Assembly: GCA_028023455.1 (NCBI GenBank)
Contig: JAQFVV010006197.1
Location: forward strand, 14,073,254-14,137,253
Source of the DNA: Epiperipatus broadwayi
Taxonomy: Eukaryota > Onychophora > Udeonychophora > Euonychophora > Peripatidae
Length of the DNA: 64,000 bases
Reading direction: 5' to 3'
The notes under the pieces were generated by a model, which had not been told where the DNA came from, made no database searches, and saw only the letters and a list, made by a program, of their open reading frames with translations. The stretch's first letter is position 1; every line of letters starts with the position of its first letter. Positions 1 through 11,800 of the stretch are shown here, in pieces. Both the position numbers and the translations under genes were made by a program.

Positions 1-2880
1 CGGATGATATAATATTTTAAAGACATAGATAGAGCAATATTGCATTGAAATGATGCCACTGTGAGCAAATGCGGCTCTTAATCAAGTGCAGCTCCCATTG
101 AAATCAGATTTTATTTCAGATTTTTTTTTTAATTGTACAGAAATGTGTATTATGATAGAAATTTTTATCAAACAATTTTGTTTTTTATTTTATTACAAAT
201 GAAATCATGTATGTATGTACATACTATTTTCAAATATATCGGCAAACTGGACGTTAATGATATCTACCTAATCATATAAAAACTACTACATATGTGTAAG
301 GAGTGTTCACATGTATATATTTATGATTTTTACAATTTTGTGATTGTATATTTTAATGATTGTTTTCTTATCAACTAAATGTTCTATTTCATATTTTTTC
401 AAAAAATCTGGTATGTAAATTTTTTTATTAAGCAATTTAAATTGGTTTATGATATGTAATTTTTCCGCAGTCCAGCGCAAGTTTTCTAAGGACATGTGTA
501 CAGGTTAAGACAATTATTGTTTATAATTAGTGCACTTAGTGTTTCATGTTTTTTAAAACAATTATATTAAAAAATCTCTTGAAAATAAAACTAGAAAGCA
601 TTTGTTTGACTTTGGTTACTTTGTTTCTATTTTTGGTGGTAAATAATAATGAAACAGACCTTTACGAGTTATTAGGAAAATATTGATCAGAAATATAGTC
701 CAAAATTGCTTTTAATTATTCTAAATTATTTTTATCCTTATTTTCTTTTTTTTTGACAATTTGTTGCACCATTTACAAATCTTTTAAAACAAGAATTAAT
801 ATTTAGACATTATTTATGTATTTCGTTTGAATTTCAGATTTTGGACCTAAATTTATTAAAAAATTTTATTAACATGATTTCAGAAAATATCAAAAAATGA
901 AAATACGAACAAGAAAATAGAATGGGTTGAAAAATTTGCTTTTATTGAAATTAATGAAAGATTATTGTGCCTTATTTGTAAAACTACAATTGCAAACAAT
1001 AAAGTTAGAAATAAGTCATCCTCACTTTTTAACTCTATATCCAAACAATTTAAAATTGTGAACAGAGAAACTTAAGTCATTACAACCAGGTCTTCATAAG
1101 CAACAAAGTCTCTTGTCTTCTTTTAGTCTTGAGGATGGCAAAGATGACAAAGCCCCTGAAGCTAGTTTCTTGGTAGCTTGAAATATTGCTCATGCCAAAC
1201 TTCCATATGGAGGAGAATTTATTAAAAGAAACTTGGAAGAAGTGGTTAAAATTTTGGATCCAGGTAATACAAATCTACATAAATTGATCACACAAGTTCC
1301 CACGTCATGCTGTATACCTGAGGGTCTTATGAGTGAAATTAATAAAAATATTGGAAAATAGTTTGATGTGTAATGTAAAAAATTGTACAGCATTCAATTC
1401 CGGAATATTCCACAATTGTCTGTTTTTGTGGCCTATTTATCTGCAGATGTAAATATGAAGGAAGACTTGTTAGACCTACTAGCTCTTATTGAAACAACTC
1501 ACAGTATCAATATCAAAAATGTGCGTGATATGATAATGAACAGGTTTGAATTGCCTCATGATAAACTTGTGTTACAACTGACAAGCTTTTGCAATGATAG
1601 GGAGAAACCTAAGTCTTAATGTTATTTTAAATAACAATCCTAAAATTCCACACTTTGTCCCTTTTCACTGCATAATTCACTGTGAGCATCTCATAGTGAA
1701 GTATTTCAAATACAAAAATGTGTCAAAGATTGTTTTGCAGATTGTGAATTTAATTAAAACAAATAGCAAAACATACCATCAATGTAAGAACTTTTTAGGA
1801 GAATTAAATGATGAAACAGATGAATTGGCCAGTGATCTCCCCTTTTGGTCTTTTATAAGATGGCTGTCAACTTACAATGTTTTGAGCTGTTTTGTGTAAC
1901 TCCTAAACCTATCATAGCATTTTTAAAAGAAAAAAATATCCAAAATTAAAAAATGAAACTTGGCTTTCTGACTTAATGTTCCTTACAGACATTATGGAAC
2001 ATTTGAAAACACTTAATTTGGCTTTATGTGGAAAGGGAAAAAAGATTAGTGATTTGTTGCAAACTGTATTTAGTTTTGAAGTTAAACTTTGGTGTTTTGT
2101 GCATAATCTTAATTCCAGAATATTGAATCATTCTCCATAAGTAAGCAGAAATATAATTAGTACCAAAGAAGAAAAATTAGTTGAATATAAAGAATAATTG
2201 GAAGGATTGCTAGCAGATTTCAAATGTAGGTTTGAAGATTTTAAATGTTTTAAATCTACATTTTCATATTTTGTGAACCATTTTTTTTGAGATATTATTG
2301 AAGATGGTTTTCCAATTTCTGAAATAATACTTGTTGAAAAAGCAGCTGGAGAATTGGAGTTATTATATATGAAAGAGGATCAAAGCATTGCAAATACATG
2401 ACAAATCTAGTTCTCTAATTGAATTTTGAAAACTTGTGCCAGAATCAAACCATTTAGTTTCAATTTTTGGTACAAGGTATTGTTATACTCCACAATGAAG
2501 TTTGTTAAGTTGAAATATTATTTGCAGTTGACCAATCATCATCTCACAGAATTGCTGTGAACACCTTTAACAAATTATACACCAAATTTCAAAGATTTGT
2601 CCAAAGGTCTTCATTAAATGTTATACTTTTTATTAATAATTTTCTATTATTATATTTTATTTTTATTAATAAAATTTTGAAATAATTATTTTGTATTTTA
2701 TTTCTTTCTCTTAATTATATTTTTTTATATACTTTATACAGCATTTAAACCATGTATTAATTAAGTCAAATAAAATTGGTTATATGTATTTATTTTTGTG
2801 TACTTAAATAATGATAACATGGTGTGGCTCTTTACAATATGTGAAAATGCGCTCATTGGCTTCATGTGTGCCCACCCCTG
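1..2880 (+). mobile_element. Decayed hAT DNA transposon, left end outside the window
   Basis: The right terminus ends at 2880 with cccacccctg, i.e. an element starting caggggtggg on the other strand, a typical hAT terminus. The next 8 bases (aaatagtg) could be one TSD copy. The interior encodes a hAT transposase relic. Near the left edge (about 66-95) there are gcggctctt-like subterminal words resembling the gtggctcttt word at 2823, so the left end probably lies just upstream of base 1. The left inverted repeat is not visible, so the TSD cannot be confirmed. Confidence 0.75.
865..2610 (+). pseudogene. hAT transposase relic, GTF2IRD2/ZBED-like
   Basis: Conceptual translation across frames gives, in order: a degenerate BED-type zinc-finger segment with LCLICKTTIA (about 960-1000); a stretch ending in LPYGGEFIKRNLEEVVKIL; an RNase H-like region with FVAYLSADVNMKEDLLDLL (about 1430-1480) and VPFHCIIHCEHLIVKYFKY (about 1655-1720); FWSFIRWLSTYNVL (about 1845-1885); and a C-terminal dimerisation-like segment with STMKFVKLKYYLQLTNHHL near 2495-2545. 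These match the order seen in animal hAT transposases of the GTF2IRD2/Charlie type. Many stops and several frameshifts (for example between the frames at 1383-1616 and 1594-1897) show it is dead. The longest open piece is about 100 codons. It would have cut and pasted its own element. Confidence 0.85.
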
Positions 2881-3535
2881 AAATAGTGGTTGAACACACT
2901 ATATTTTTTGAGATTGATTATCTGTATTAGATCAGAAAACCATCAAACATGGCTTAATCAGAAAGGCAAAAAATAAACCTATATTTGTGATAGTTTGAGT
3001 AGTTATAAAATCCCTTATTTACTCATGATATCATGAATGCCATCCTAGTGTATTGTCTTTATTTTAAATTAAGAGTGTTTCATGTTTAATATTCATTGTA
3101 AAATTTATAATTATAATTTAATAAGATATTACCTTAAGAGTAAGAGTATGTCTTATTGCTTACATTTTTTGTTAGGTTTCAAAAATTAACAGAAGAACAA
3201 AATTATTAATTATAAGATCATTCAAGAACTCTGAGATATATTTTATTCATAAGATTATTTAAGTTAAGAATTATTACATTTAAGAACAAATGATTTTAAG
3301 AAATAATTATGTGGCAAAAATAAAGAATATACATGTCGATTTAATGAAAGAAAGAACATCTCATTATATCTGATCACTGTGGAAAGATAATCATGGTAAT
3401 TATATCATTTGGTGTAGGTGAAGAAGATTTAAAATAATCTAACTCTTTTAGTGTCATATGCTTTAAATATTAAGAGATGTTATATTTTAAAAGAGAGAGT
3501 ATGAGACTTCTCCTCTTCTTAATTTGTTGTGTTAT
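2881..3535. other. AT-rich spacer, nothing recognised
   Basis: AT-rich sequence between the hAT right end and the SINE. No open frame of note, no repeat structure and no RNA gene seen. Confidence 0.5.
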
Positions 3536-3551
3536 TGCATTTGTATTATTA

Positions 3552-3651
3552 TTATTATTATTTTCATATGTCAAAGCGTTGACTGGGAAGCGGGGAAGTA
3601 AACCCAGGCCAGCTGCTTGGAAGGCAGCTATGCTAACCGCTAGGCCACCAA
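3552..3651 (-). mobile_element. tRNA-Gly(TCC)-derived SINE with 16-bp TSD
   Basis: Read on the minus strand, the body begins as a tRNA-Gly-like sequence: an A-box region GGCCTAGCGGTTAGC, an anticodon arm CTGCCTTCCAAGCAG giving anticodon TCC, and a B-box-like GGGTTTACTTCC in which the expected GGTTCGA is mutated. It ends with tttgacatatg and a short (AAT)n tail. Both flanks carry tgcatttgtattatta (3536-3551 and 3652-3667), a 16-bp target-site duplication, so it is a retroposed SINE and not a functional tRNA gene. The extra CCT in the D-arm and the changed T-arm also argue against function. Confidence 0.85.
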
Positions 3652-3667
3652 TGCATTTGTATTATTA

Positions 3668-5930
3668 ATGCTTATTATTGTTATTTTTAGCTCTTATTAT
3701 TGACATATGTGCATGTGAGTTAGCCCATGTTTATTAATATTGTTACTATGCATATTTAACTATTTGAATATGTTCAAGTTTTGAGTTTGATTGCTAAAGT
3801 TGTGTTAAAGGTGGTAGCTGAATCCATATAAACAATTCTTCTAGTTTGAATTTCAGGTCTCATTGATAAAGGCAAAAATCAGAAACTGTCCTAAAAATGA
3901 AAGTTCAAATGATAAAGATAGGAATTTTTCTGCTTCTGGTAATCATTGCTTATATTAGATGACGATAGAGTAGAGAATTGCTTTTATATTAGATAAACTA
4001 TCGCTAGATGATTTTAAAATCTAAAATTTTTATTTTAATCATTTTTCATTTATGATTAATGTTTCAAAAATACCTTCACTTATGTCATCATCACTATACC
4101 TTTTTTTTTTTAAAGCATTGGAAGTTCTCTTTTAGTATCTGTTGTCGTTCAAACAGATCAAAAGTTTTTTTTTTTTACCGTTTTAATAGTACATAGGTTA
4201 TTCAAAAGTACATTTATTATTTAAAAACTGGTTAAACGATAAAATATATGGAAAATAATGCGATTTTTAATCTATATTAAAAGAGATTTAAGGAAACGCA
4301 TATTAATTAAAAATTTTATTATACTAGAAAAAATAATAGTGATTCTGCAGCTGTTGCGACCGGTAGAAATAACTGAATTATTATTACTTCCTATTTTTCC
4401 TCTTTCTTATGAGTTAATTTTCTCACTCATTCGTATAGGATAAAAATTTGATTTAATTTAATGGTTAGATTGAATTACTTTCAGAAGAAAGAAACTATTT
4501 TAGTAATTAGATAAGAGGCATTAGATAATATCAATTTTTCCTCCGTCTGACTAAAATGATGGGGGATGTGGAGTTCACAGCGGTCATAAGAAAATCATTT
4601 CTGTTTGGGTTCACAAGTTTTGTTAACATCAAATTCTTGAATATGGCAAGAATTCAAATTGAAAGTTATGAGTGAAGCAGAAAAAATTTTCATCCCTCTT
4701 ATTCAATGGAAACACTTATTTTTGCTATTAAGTTTATTTTTTAGGGGAAAGGGGAAGCAAGGTCAGATTCTTTTTTTTTAATTAATTGAAAAGAAAAACC
4801 TAACCACTGTTCACCACCTGTTGTCATAGTCACAGACACCATTTAAAATGTGATTTCTATTAAAAATTAAAATCATTACTTTTGTAAATTAAGCCCACAT
4901 TAGCCAAAAGCTGAGATTGTTTACTCTTTGATTAAAAATTAATTTATTAATGAATATCTACATGGAATGATTTATTAGCTAAATTTTCAATATATATTAT
5001 ATATATTAGAACAAAACGTTAAATTTGCAAACATTGTGTGTGTAGCAGATCATACAGATCATAAAAGTGTGTGCGTGTTGTGGTATTATTCACGTGACAG
5101 ACAACTAAAGGCTTATAATCATGTAGATAAGATAAGCGAATATAGTAAAATTACCACTTTATGTGTTGTATGCTATGTGATGAAAATAAATGGTTTCTGT
5201 TTTAACAAAATCAGAAGTTTATGTGTATAGGATAAGTCTACAAACATTTTCTAACTATAAACTGGATTAGTCATTGCTGATCTCTGTCTTTATTCATAAC
5301 CTTTATTGTAAATATTGATTTCTAAAAGATAATGGATATCTATTGTAAATGATTAGCTATGAAAAGATTCCTACTGTCTTTTATGATTATGATTAATAAT
5401 AATAAATATAAGATGAAACTTGATTGAAACTCTTTAGTAAGAACTATATAATATTTTTTAAAAAAGGTGTTTGAGCATATGTTTTTTTTTCCCAGTTTAG
5501 TCGAGACTAATGGAAAGTATTGAACAAATGGAAAAATAAAAGTGAAGAGCATCATAATAACAATTTCACAAAGAAGAAGCTATGCTAAAAGTAGAAATGA
5601 TTATAAATCAATACCAAAAGTTTTGAATTGGTCTTTGAGAAAAGAATTGTAGCTAAAGAATCAAACTTCTCAACGAAATTTATCAGATTATTTTCTTCAG
5701 TGTTCTTATTTCTTGCACTATATTTCAGATTTTCATAAATACCTTTTTTTAATGTTTATAATTTTTCTATTCTACCCCCCCCCTCAGATTAAATCTAACT
5801 TTTAAAACATCTACAATTTATTTTTTTTCTAATATTTTTATTATGTATTATATTTATGTTGAGTCATTAATCGTTTTTAAATATTTAAATTGCGACTTGT
5901 TTTTTTAATACAAGCATATATTCTCATTAC
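3668..5930. other. AT-rich spacer, nothing recognised
   Basis: Homopolymer-rich AT sequence (T runs near 4100, 4165 and 4770; C run at 5775-5784). Short open frames here are low-complexity and resemble no protein I know. No inverted or tandem repeats of note. Confidence 0.45.
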
Positions 5931-6060
5931 ATCACATGATATCCATTCTTTATGCTTACACAGAAGCTAAGCTCTCCATACAGTAGTACCACTCAATGCA
6001 AGCCTGAGTAATCAATGGATGCAGAAGGTTTGTGCATAAAATCCCATCTAGTGCCTACTC

Positions 6061-6119
6061 ATCCAATATTGCCAGACTAGTTTCTAGCTTGTGGCTTTCA
6101 TCAGTGAGGAGCCTTGGAT
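6061..6119 (-). ncRNA. Hammerhead ribozyme-like motif, family A copy 1
   Basis: Minus strand, 59 nt, type-I layout. Outer stem I AUCCAA with UUGGAU; internal loop; inner stem I UCCUCA opposite UGGCAA (partly broken in this copy). Core CUGAUGA (plus-strand 6098-6104). Stem II AGC/GCU with loop CACAA. Then GAAA (6081-6084), a stem III of A-U and C-G closing a UA loop, and GUC as the cleavage triplet. Other copies have GGC/GCC in stem II, so both sides changed together here, a compensatory change. The closing 10.1/11.1 pair is an A-A mismatch. Confidence 0.75.
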
Positions 6120-6511
6120 CTGAGAACACTGCATCTAGATATTAGGATCTAATGCAACCCTCCAACAACCACTTTCTTACCTTATTAGCTAACTATAAAG
6201 CTTTGAATCCAAAATGAAAACACAAAAATGTTTCCAATTCAAGCTCATTAGCTTGTATAGTTGTATAGATCTAAACTCAATTCAGCATGCATACTTTTTT
6301 GGTGTCTTTGGTTCTTTAATAACCAGAGTCATCATAATCCTATTGGGACGGATTGGTATTAAACCACTAAATATCACATTATCACCATTCTTTATGCTTA
6401 CACAAGCTGTTTAGACAGAGACTAAACTCTCCATACAGTAGCACCTCTCAGTGCAAGCCAGAATAATGATGCAAGAAGGTTTGTGCATAAAATCACATTT
6501 AGTGCTTACCC

Positions 6512-6570
6512 ATCCAATATCCCCAGACTAGTTTCTAGTTTGTGGCATTCATCAGTGAGTAGTATGAATG
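6512..6570 (-). ncRNA. Hammerhead ribozyme-like motif, family A copy 2 (decayed)
   Basis: Same orientation as copy 1 and 451 bp from it. Keeps CUGAUGA (6549-6555), GAAAC, the UA loop, GUC and the UGGGGA/UUGGAU 3' half. Stem II pairs poorly (UGC against ACU) and the outer 5' strand of stem I is mutated, so this copy is probably inactive. Confidence 0.6.
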
Positions 6571-6732
6571 CTGAACTGAGTTCAGATGTATACAACTATA
6601 TAACTTAATGAGTTTGAATTCAAACATTTTTGTGTATTCATTTAGGACTCAAAGCTTTTTAGTTAACTAATAAGGTAAGATGGCTGCTGGAGAGTTGCAT
6701 TAGATCCTAAAATCTAGGTGCAGTGCACTCAT

Positions 6733-6791
6733 ATTCAAAGCTCCTCACTGATGAAAGACACAAGCTAGAAATTAGTCTGGGGCTATTGGAT
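6733..6791 (+). ncRNA. Hammerhead ribozyme-like motif, family A copy 3 (inverted)
   Basis: Plus strand, 59 nt. Outer stem AUUCAA/UUGGAU (one mismatch), inner stem UCCUCA with UGGGGC, core CUGAUGA at 6748-6754, stem II AGA/GCU with one mismatch, GAAA at 6768-6771, stem III A-U plus U-G around a UA loop, cleavage triplet GUC. It lies in the inverted arm relative to copies 1 and 2. Confidence 0.65.
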
Positions 6792-6911
6792 GAGTAGGCA
6801 CTAGATGGGAATTTTATGCACAAACCTTCTTGCATTCATTGATTACTCTGGCTTGCATTGAGTGATGCTACTGTATGGAAAGTTTAGCCTCTGTGCATAT
6901 ATTCTTTGCCT

Positions 6912-7755
6912 TAAAGACATATGAAGCAACTAAGCAATATGCTATTATGATAAGGAAATAATGGAATCTTTTGTGGTATTTAGTTCTCACTCAACATAAT
7001 AAATGTTAATGATTCCTTAAATTGCTAAGTTATAAATATATATATATAGTGTTTTATGAAAAAAAATTCTCATCATTTAGTTATTTATTATAGTTATTTA
7101 TTTAATCAACTCTTGCAGATTTTATGTTAAATAATTAAGAAAATATTTGTAAAAAATATCTGCAGATATGATTCAAAATAATTGAGTAATTGTATTTTCC
7201 CCATATTATTAACTATTCATTAATAATATTACTATAATGTTACTGGATAAAAAACTGTTCAAATTTTAAACAAACAAAAATACAATTTCATTTTTTATAA
7301 TAATTTTTTATTAATATTTAATTATTCACAAGTAATATTTTTTTGAAAATTTTAAAATAAACTTTTTTTTTTTTTTGACAGGTCAAAATTTTTATTACTG
7401 ATTGAGAAAAATTTGAAAAAGTCTTAGAAACAAAATGCATATAATTGTTTCCATTTATACTTCTAAGAAACTGTTCATAAAATAAATATCTCAATTATAA
7501 ATTTTAAAAAATCCATTTTTTTTATTGTCAAAAATAAATAAAAACAATTATTAGTAAAAGTTGTCAAATCAATTTTGTTATTACCTGGTTGGTTATCTTT
7601 GATAAGAATGCAATAGCATGAGCGTTTTTTTCCCCTTTGAGTTTAATTATTTTTCCAAATTAAATGTCTAATAATAATTTAATAATGAATATCTTTCTCT
7701 TTTTTATAAACATAATTTTATACATATTGACATATAGCACTATATTTTTATATTC
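6912..7755. other. AT-rich spacer, nothing recognised
   Basis: Very AT-rich, with a short (TA)n at 7036-7048 and a T run at 7363-7376. No coding or repeat structure recognised. Confidence 0.45.
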
Positions 7756-7857
7756 TTCATTATATAGGGTATATGAGCACTGACTTTCACACAACCCACT
7801 CTCCACACTATCTCATAACACTGATACACTTGAACACATATATGTTGAAAAGATAAA

Positions 7858-7914
7858 TAATCACCAATATACCTATTTCATGCTAAACCAGCAATCATCA
7901 GTTGGTCCAGATTA
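7858..7914 (-). ncRNA. Hammerhead ribozyme-like motif, family B copy 1
   Basis: Minus strand, 57 nt. Stem I is UAAUC/GAUUA, then a UGG bulge, then ACCAA/UUGGU. Core CUGAUGA. Stem II UGCU/AGCA with loop GGUUU and a U-U mismatch at the base. GAAA, then stem III A-U-A/U-A-U closing a 2-nt GG loop, and UA as the cleavage site. The stem III loop differs from copy 2 (GG against CG) without disturbing the stem. Confidence 0.7.
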
Positions 7915-7982
7915 CCATTTCTACACATATATGCTATAAGTGCTCAGATATATATTAAGATAGCCAAACCTTATACTTTAAT

Positions 7983-8062
7983 GGACAGGCTTCAATCTAC
8001 TCCCCCACCCACCCCCACCCCCCCCCCCCCCCCCCCCCCCAGAGGGGGGAAAGGGGGGGGGT
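7983..8062. repeat. Poly-C / poly-G tract at a foldback hinge
   Basis: A C-rich run of more than 30 bases (about 7985-8040) is followed, after a short break, by G runs (8043-8060), exactly between the inverted arms. The two tracts can pair or form quadruplex-type structures. Repeats of this kind are also prone to sequencing and assembly error. Confidence 0.8.
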
Positions 8063-8225
8063 TACAAGGTTTGGCTATCTTAATATATATCTGAGCACTT
8101 GTAGCATATATGTGTAGAGATGGTCAATTGGATGGACGATTGAAGAGTTGGAGTGTGGAGTCGATTGAAGGTTTGGCTATCTTAATATATATCTGAGCAC
8201 TTATAGCATATATGTGTAGAGATGG

Positions 8226-8282
8226 TAATCTGGACCAACTGATGATTGCTGGTTTAGCATGAAATACGTATATTGGTGATTA
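8226..8282 (+). ncRNA. Hammerhead ribozyme-like motif, family B copy 2 (best copy)
   Basis: Plus strand, 57 nt, all elements intact: UAAUC-UGG-ACCAA, core CUGAUGA (8239-8245), UGCU-GGUUU-AGCA hairpin, GAAA, AUA-CG-UAU hairpin, cleavage position A, then UUGGU-GAUUA. Stem I has 5+5 pairs around a 3-nt bulge, which could contact the stem II loop as in natural hammerheads. The only oddities are the U-U pair at the base of stem II and a UA (rather than UC) cleavage site, which is permitted for hammerheads. Confidence 0.75.
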
Positions 8283-8686
8283 TTTATTTTTTCAACATAT
8301 GTGTTCAAGTGTATCAGTGTTATGAGATAGGGTGGAGAGTGGGTTGTGTGAAAGTCTGTGCTCATATACCCTATATATTACATATATAAACACAGATATA
8401 TAATAAGCCTGTGTGTTTCAGTTATTTCATAATAGAGATGTCTGCCCATCCCTTATATATGTATTAAATGGATTATGTCCTGTACATGAGGGGTCAGATT
8501 GACCTCAGGCCAACATGGTGTAACAAGAATCTTGGCCTCAGGGTGGCCTTTGAGCGTTCCATCATCAGATTTTCAATTGGATGGATGGTTGGAGTGTGGA
8601 GTAGATTGAAGCCTGTCCATTAAAGTATGAGGTTTGGCTATCTTAATATATATCTGAGCACTTATAGCATATATGCGTAGAGATGG

Positions 8687-8743
8687 TAATCTGGACCAAC
8701 TGAGCATTGCTGGTTTAGCATGAAAGACGTATATTGGTGATTA
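8687..8743 (+). ncRNA. Hammerhead ribozyme-like motif, family B copy 3 (core mutated)
   Basis: Same orientation as copy 2 and 461 bp downstream. Stem I and the stem II hairpin are kept. The core reads CUGAGCA instead of CUGAUGA, so the invariant G8 is lost, and stem III has a mismatch. Predicted inactive. Confidence 0.6.
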
Positions 8744-8895
8744 TTTATCTTTTCAACATACATGTGTTCAAGTGTATCAGTGTTATGAGATAGTGTGGAG
8801 AGTGGCTTGTGTGAAAGTCTGTGCTCATATACCCTATATATTACATATATAAACACAGGTATATAATAAGCCTGTGTGTTTCAGTTATTCTTCAT

Positions 8896-11800
8896 TAGTA
8901 TTTTTTAAAGGCATAGAGTGTTTTTGTATTTAATATATAGTTAAATACAATGTCTTGAAAATATAAAAAATATTAAAAAATATTTACAATGTTGTGTATT
9001 CTCTTTTCATAGATTAAAAGAAAAAAGAATACATTTTACATTTTCGTGTTTAAACTAATATAAAACTTGGGAGAATCTTTTAACAATTAGAAAGAAAGTT
9101 ATTGCTACATTTTATTGTATAAATTTGTCAATATGATTTTAAATGTATTGGCAAAATGATTATTTGTTTAATAAATTTTAAAATTTGTATATAGGTGCTA
9201 TCTTGAATTAGCTATTACTATTGCTAATTAAATGTCGGTGAATCTAACATCTTTTACAAATTCTCACATTATAAGCTAATGGTTTCTGAATTTTTAAATC
9301 ATTTCACATATTCTGTGTCAGTGTGTTTGAGCATACATAATATTGAGAATATACTTATTTCAAATTCTACAATTGTTAATCAGTAAAAATGCAAAGTTAC
9401 GTTAAATAGTAAGTAATATTCGTTAAGGCTGTAGCCTCAAGCACATGCGTATAAAAATGCGATAGTAGGGACCTCTACAGGTCTTAAACCACAAGCTTAC
9501 TCTTAAATTGTAAGATAAAAAATAATATTATAAAATATGAATAGTTATGAGATTGTTTTTCCTTTAGTTTTATTTTTAGATGTGTGCAAATATTAATTAA
9601 TTTACTATGCTGTAATTATTTTTAAATATATGTGTGCAGATTAAAGATTAAACAAAAATTTTATTTATGTAAATTTTAATGTTAAAATAATAGTCTGGTT
9701 GTAATTATGATTTAAAATATCACCTTCATAATTTTACTCAAAAAGAAAAATGAAACTATCTTTTGTTTTTTCTTTATAATTTTTTTTTTCTATAAAAATA
9801 TTTTAAAAGTGTACTATATGCGATCTCAGCATTATAAATGCTTTTATTTTTGTCCCCACATTTTTATGATTTAATATTTGATATGTTATTATTATTATTT
9901 CAATTTTCTGTTAATAATGGATATTAAATAACCTATTATAAATTAAATTATTTTATTAATAAATAAACATGTTTATCTTTCTGTGGGTGATAGCATTATT
10001 TGGACAATCATTCTTTTATATATATTGTGATTGTATAAAATGTTTACATATATATTAACCCACAACAGCTTCAATCAATAAGTAAGACTACTATAAATTT
10101 TCAGTTGCCTTAATTTCACATAATTTTTTAATTAAACAGATGTGTGTCTTGTTATCTTTCTAGATATATCTCTATTGTATAAAAATCAAATTAATTTCGA
10201 TTTAGCTCACATAGCATGTTTTATGCTTCCCCTCCCCTTTTAGAATTTAACAGTATCTCATACAGCTTATAGTCTAAATGGAAATCAATTTTCTTTGTCT
10301 TTTGCAGATTATCCATTTTTTCCTATTTTTTTTAAAGACAAATATAATAGCACTAATATAACTATTGCTTGCAATAGTAAAAACCAAATTTATTTCATTA
10401 TAACAACCGATTATAAAAACAAGAATAAAGTAATTATATTTAAAAGCTATTTTAAACAAATGTAATTATATTTCTTCATTTTTGCAATTTAATGGTTATA
10501 TTTTTTTATACAAATATTTTAATATTTGTTGTAAATAATGCTTAAATTTAAAAAAATCAACTTTGGAATGATAATTATATAAAATAAATACTTTCCTTAG
10601 CAGCGGTGTGAAATACTGTTTGTAGCATTTGCATTACAAAACGTTGTTATAACTGCAGGTTAATATATTGTAAATAAAAGTGATTTCAGGGTTACATATG
10701 TAAAAATCAAATAATTTTGTATATGCATTTTAGATGTGTAAGAGTCATCAAATGATTTTGTAATGCATCTAGACCACATTAAGATGAATAATGAATGTTT
10801 TTAGGTGAAGACTGGTTTAGCAATCAAGGAAATAACATACTATGACTAAGTCAGTGATATATTTGATTTTTATTAACTAGTTTTTATGTTAGCATATTGT
10901 AGCTCTGTAAATAGAAAATAAATTATGTTAAAATTTTCACAAGCAGTGATAGCCTACTGCAAGTGTTAATCACATGTTACAACAGAGTCTAATATTTGTT
11001 GCTCAAATATCTAAATCTATTTTTAATCAAAAAATGTAATATATATATATATAATAATGTAAAAACTTATTAAATTGTTCATTGTTACAGCTTTCCAAAA
11101 TGAACAATGAATGAAAGATTCAACAAGCTTTCCAACTATTATATGATAATGATATTTTTTATCTTTTGTTTTACCATTTCATAAATACCAATAACAATAT
11201 TACATATGCTTACCTATTACCCTAATCTAAAACCATAACTGCAAACTTTATTCCCATACCAAGTTTTAGCTTTTGGTTTTGTAACTGAGGAATATGATTC
11301 ACAGCTAGAAAGGATACATTTATCAGGATGTATGGGGATATAGTTCATTTTAGAAGGTGTGACTATGCTTTAAGGAACTTCATTAATTTCTTTAAGAAAC
11401 TAAAACAATGGGCACTAATGGTCATATCCAAAAAAAAATCTGCCTCTCTTGCAAAATAAATAAGGTGTATTAGCAATTCTTACCTAATAGAGATTTTCTT
11501 CTTCTTAAGTAGGTGTTTAATGTCCAGCTATTATGCATAAAGATAATAATTTTTGCATATATTTATAGAATATATAATGTCAAATAACATGGATGACATA
11601 GATAATTAGGGTTCCATGGAAAAAATTTAGATGTTGTGATGGAGATTAGAGACTGCATAATTAAAAAAAAAAAAAGACTATTCAGTTGTGATTACTATAG
11701 ATCACTTACCCTCAGCAGGGAAAATGAAAAATATCAAAAATTAAACTACCTAAATTTTTTTTTAGATAGCCATAATAATGCAGACATTCTAACATCTCTC

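Larger units (their letters stand above)
5935..6910. mobile_element. Foldback repeat, ribozyme family A (tandem pair plus inverted copy)
   Basis: Two direct units (about 5960-6415 and 6416-6575) are followed by an inverted unit (about 6575-6900) that pairs with the first. Shared landmarks are ctctccatacagtag, gtgcataaaat, agtgcctactcatccaata and gatctaatgcaaccctcca, which reappear reversed at 6680-6900. The same family recurs at 19.83-20.04 kb, 29.36-29.67 kb and, as a junction of its ends, at 61.79 kb. A likely end word is aacatcacatgat. No protein is encoded, so it is non-autonomous. Each unit contains a hammerhead-like motif, listed separately. Confidence 0.85.
7756..8895. mobile_element. 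Foldback repeat, ribozyme family B (inverted arm plus two direct units)
   Basis: Left arm 7765-7995 is the reverse complement of 8160-8390. A further direct unit, 8410-8890, repeats the right arm. Shared words include ctgagcacttatagcatata, gtgtatcagtgttatgagat and gaagcctgtccattaaagta. Both direct units end in near-identical sequence (8366-8425 and 8846-8890). A partial third unit (about 8068-8133) is truncated after the gagatggt word and followed by atggacgattg filler. Same family as 40.9-45.0 kb. No coding capacity. Confidence 0.85.

Noticed and set aside
3477-3668. 63-codon open frame on the plus strand
   Set aside because: It overlaps the tRNA-Gly-derived SINE and its (AAT)n tail; the translation is that of the SINE in reverse.
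8200-8282. Type-III hammerhead fold for family B using auauguguag upstream
   Set aside because: Nine pairs can be drawn, but the required U before the cleavage position is missing; the type-I fold with UUGGU-GAUUA explains the core and both sides of stem I better.
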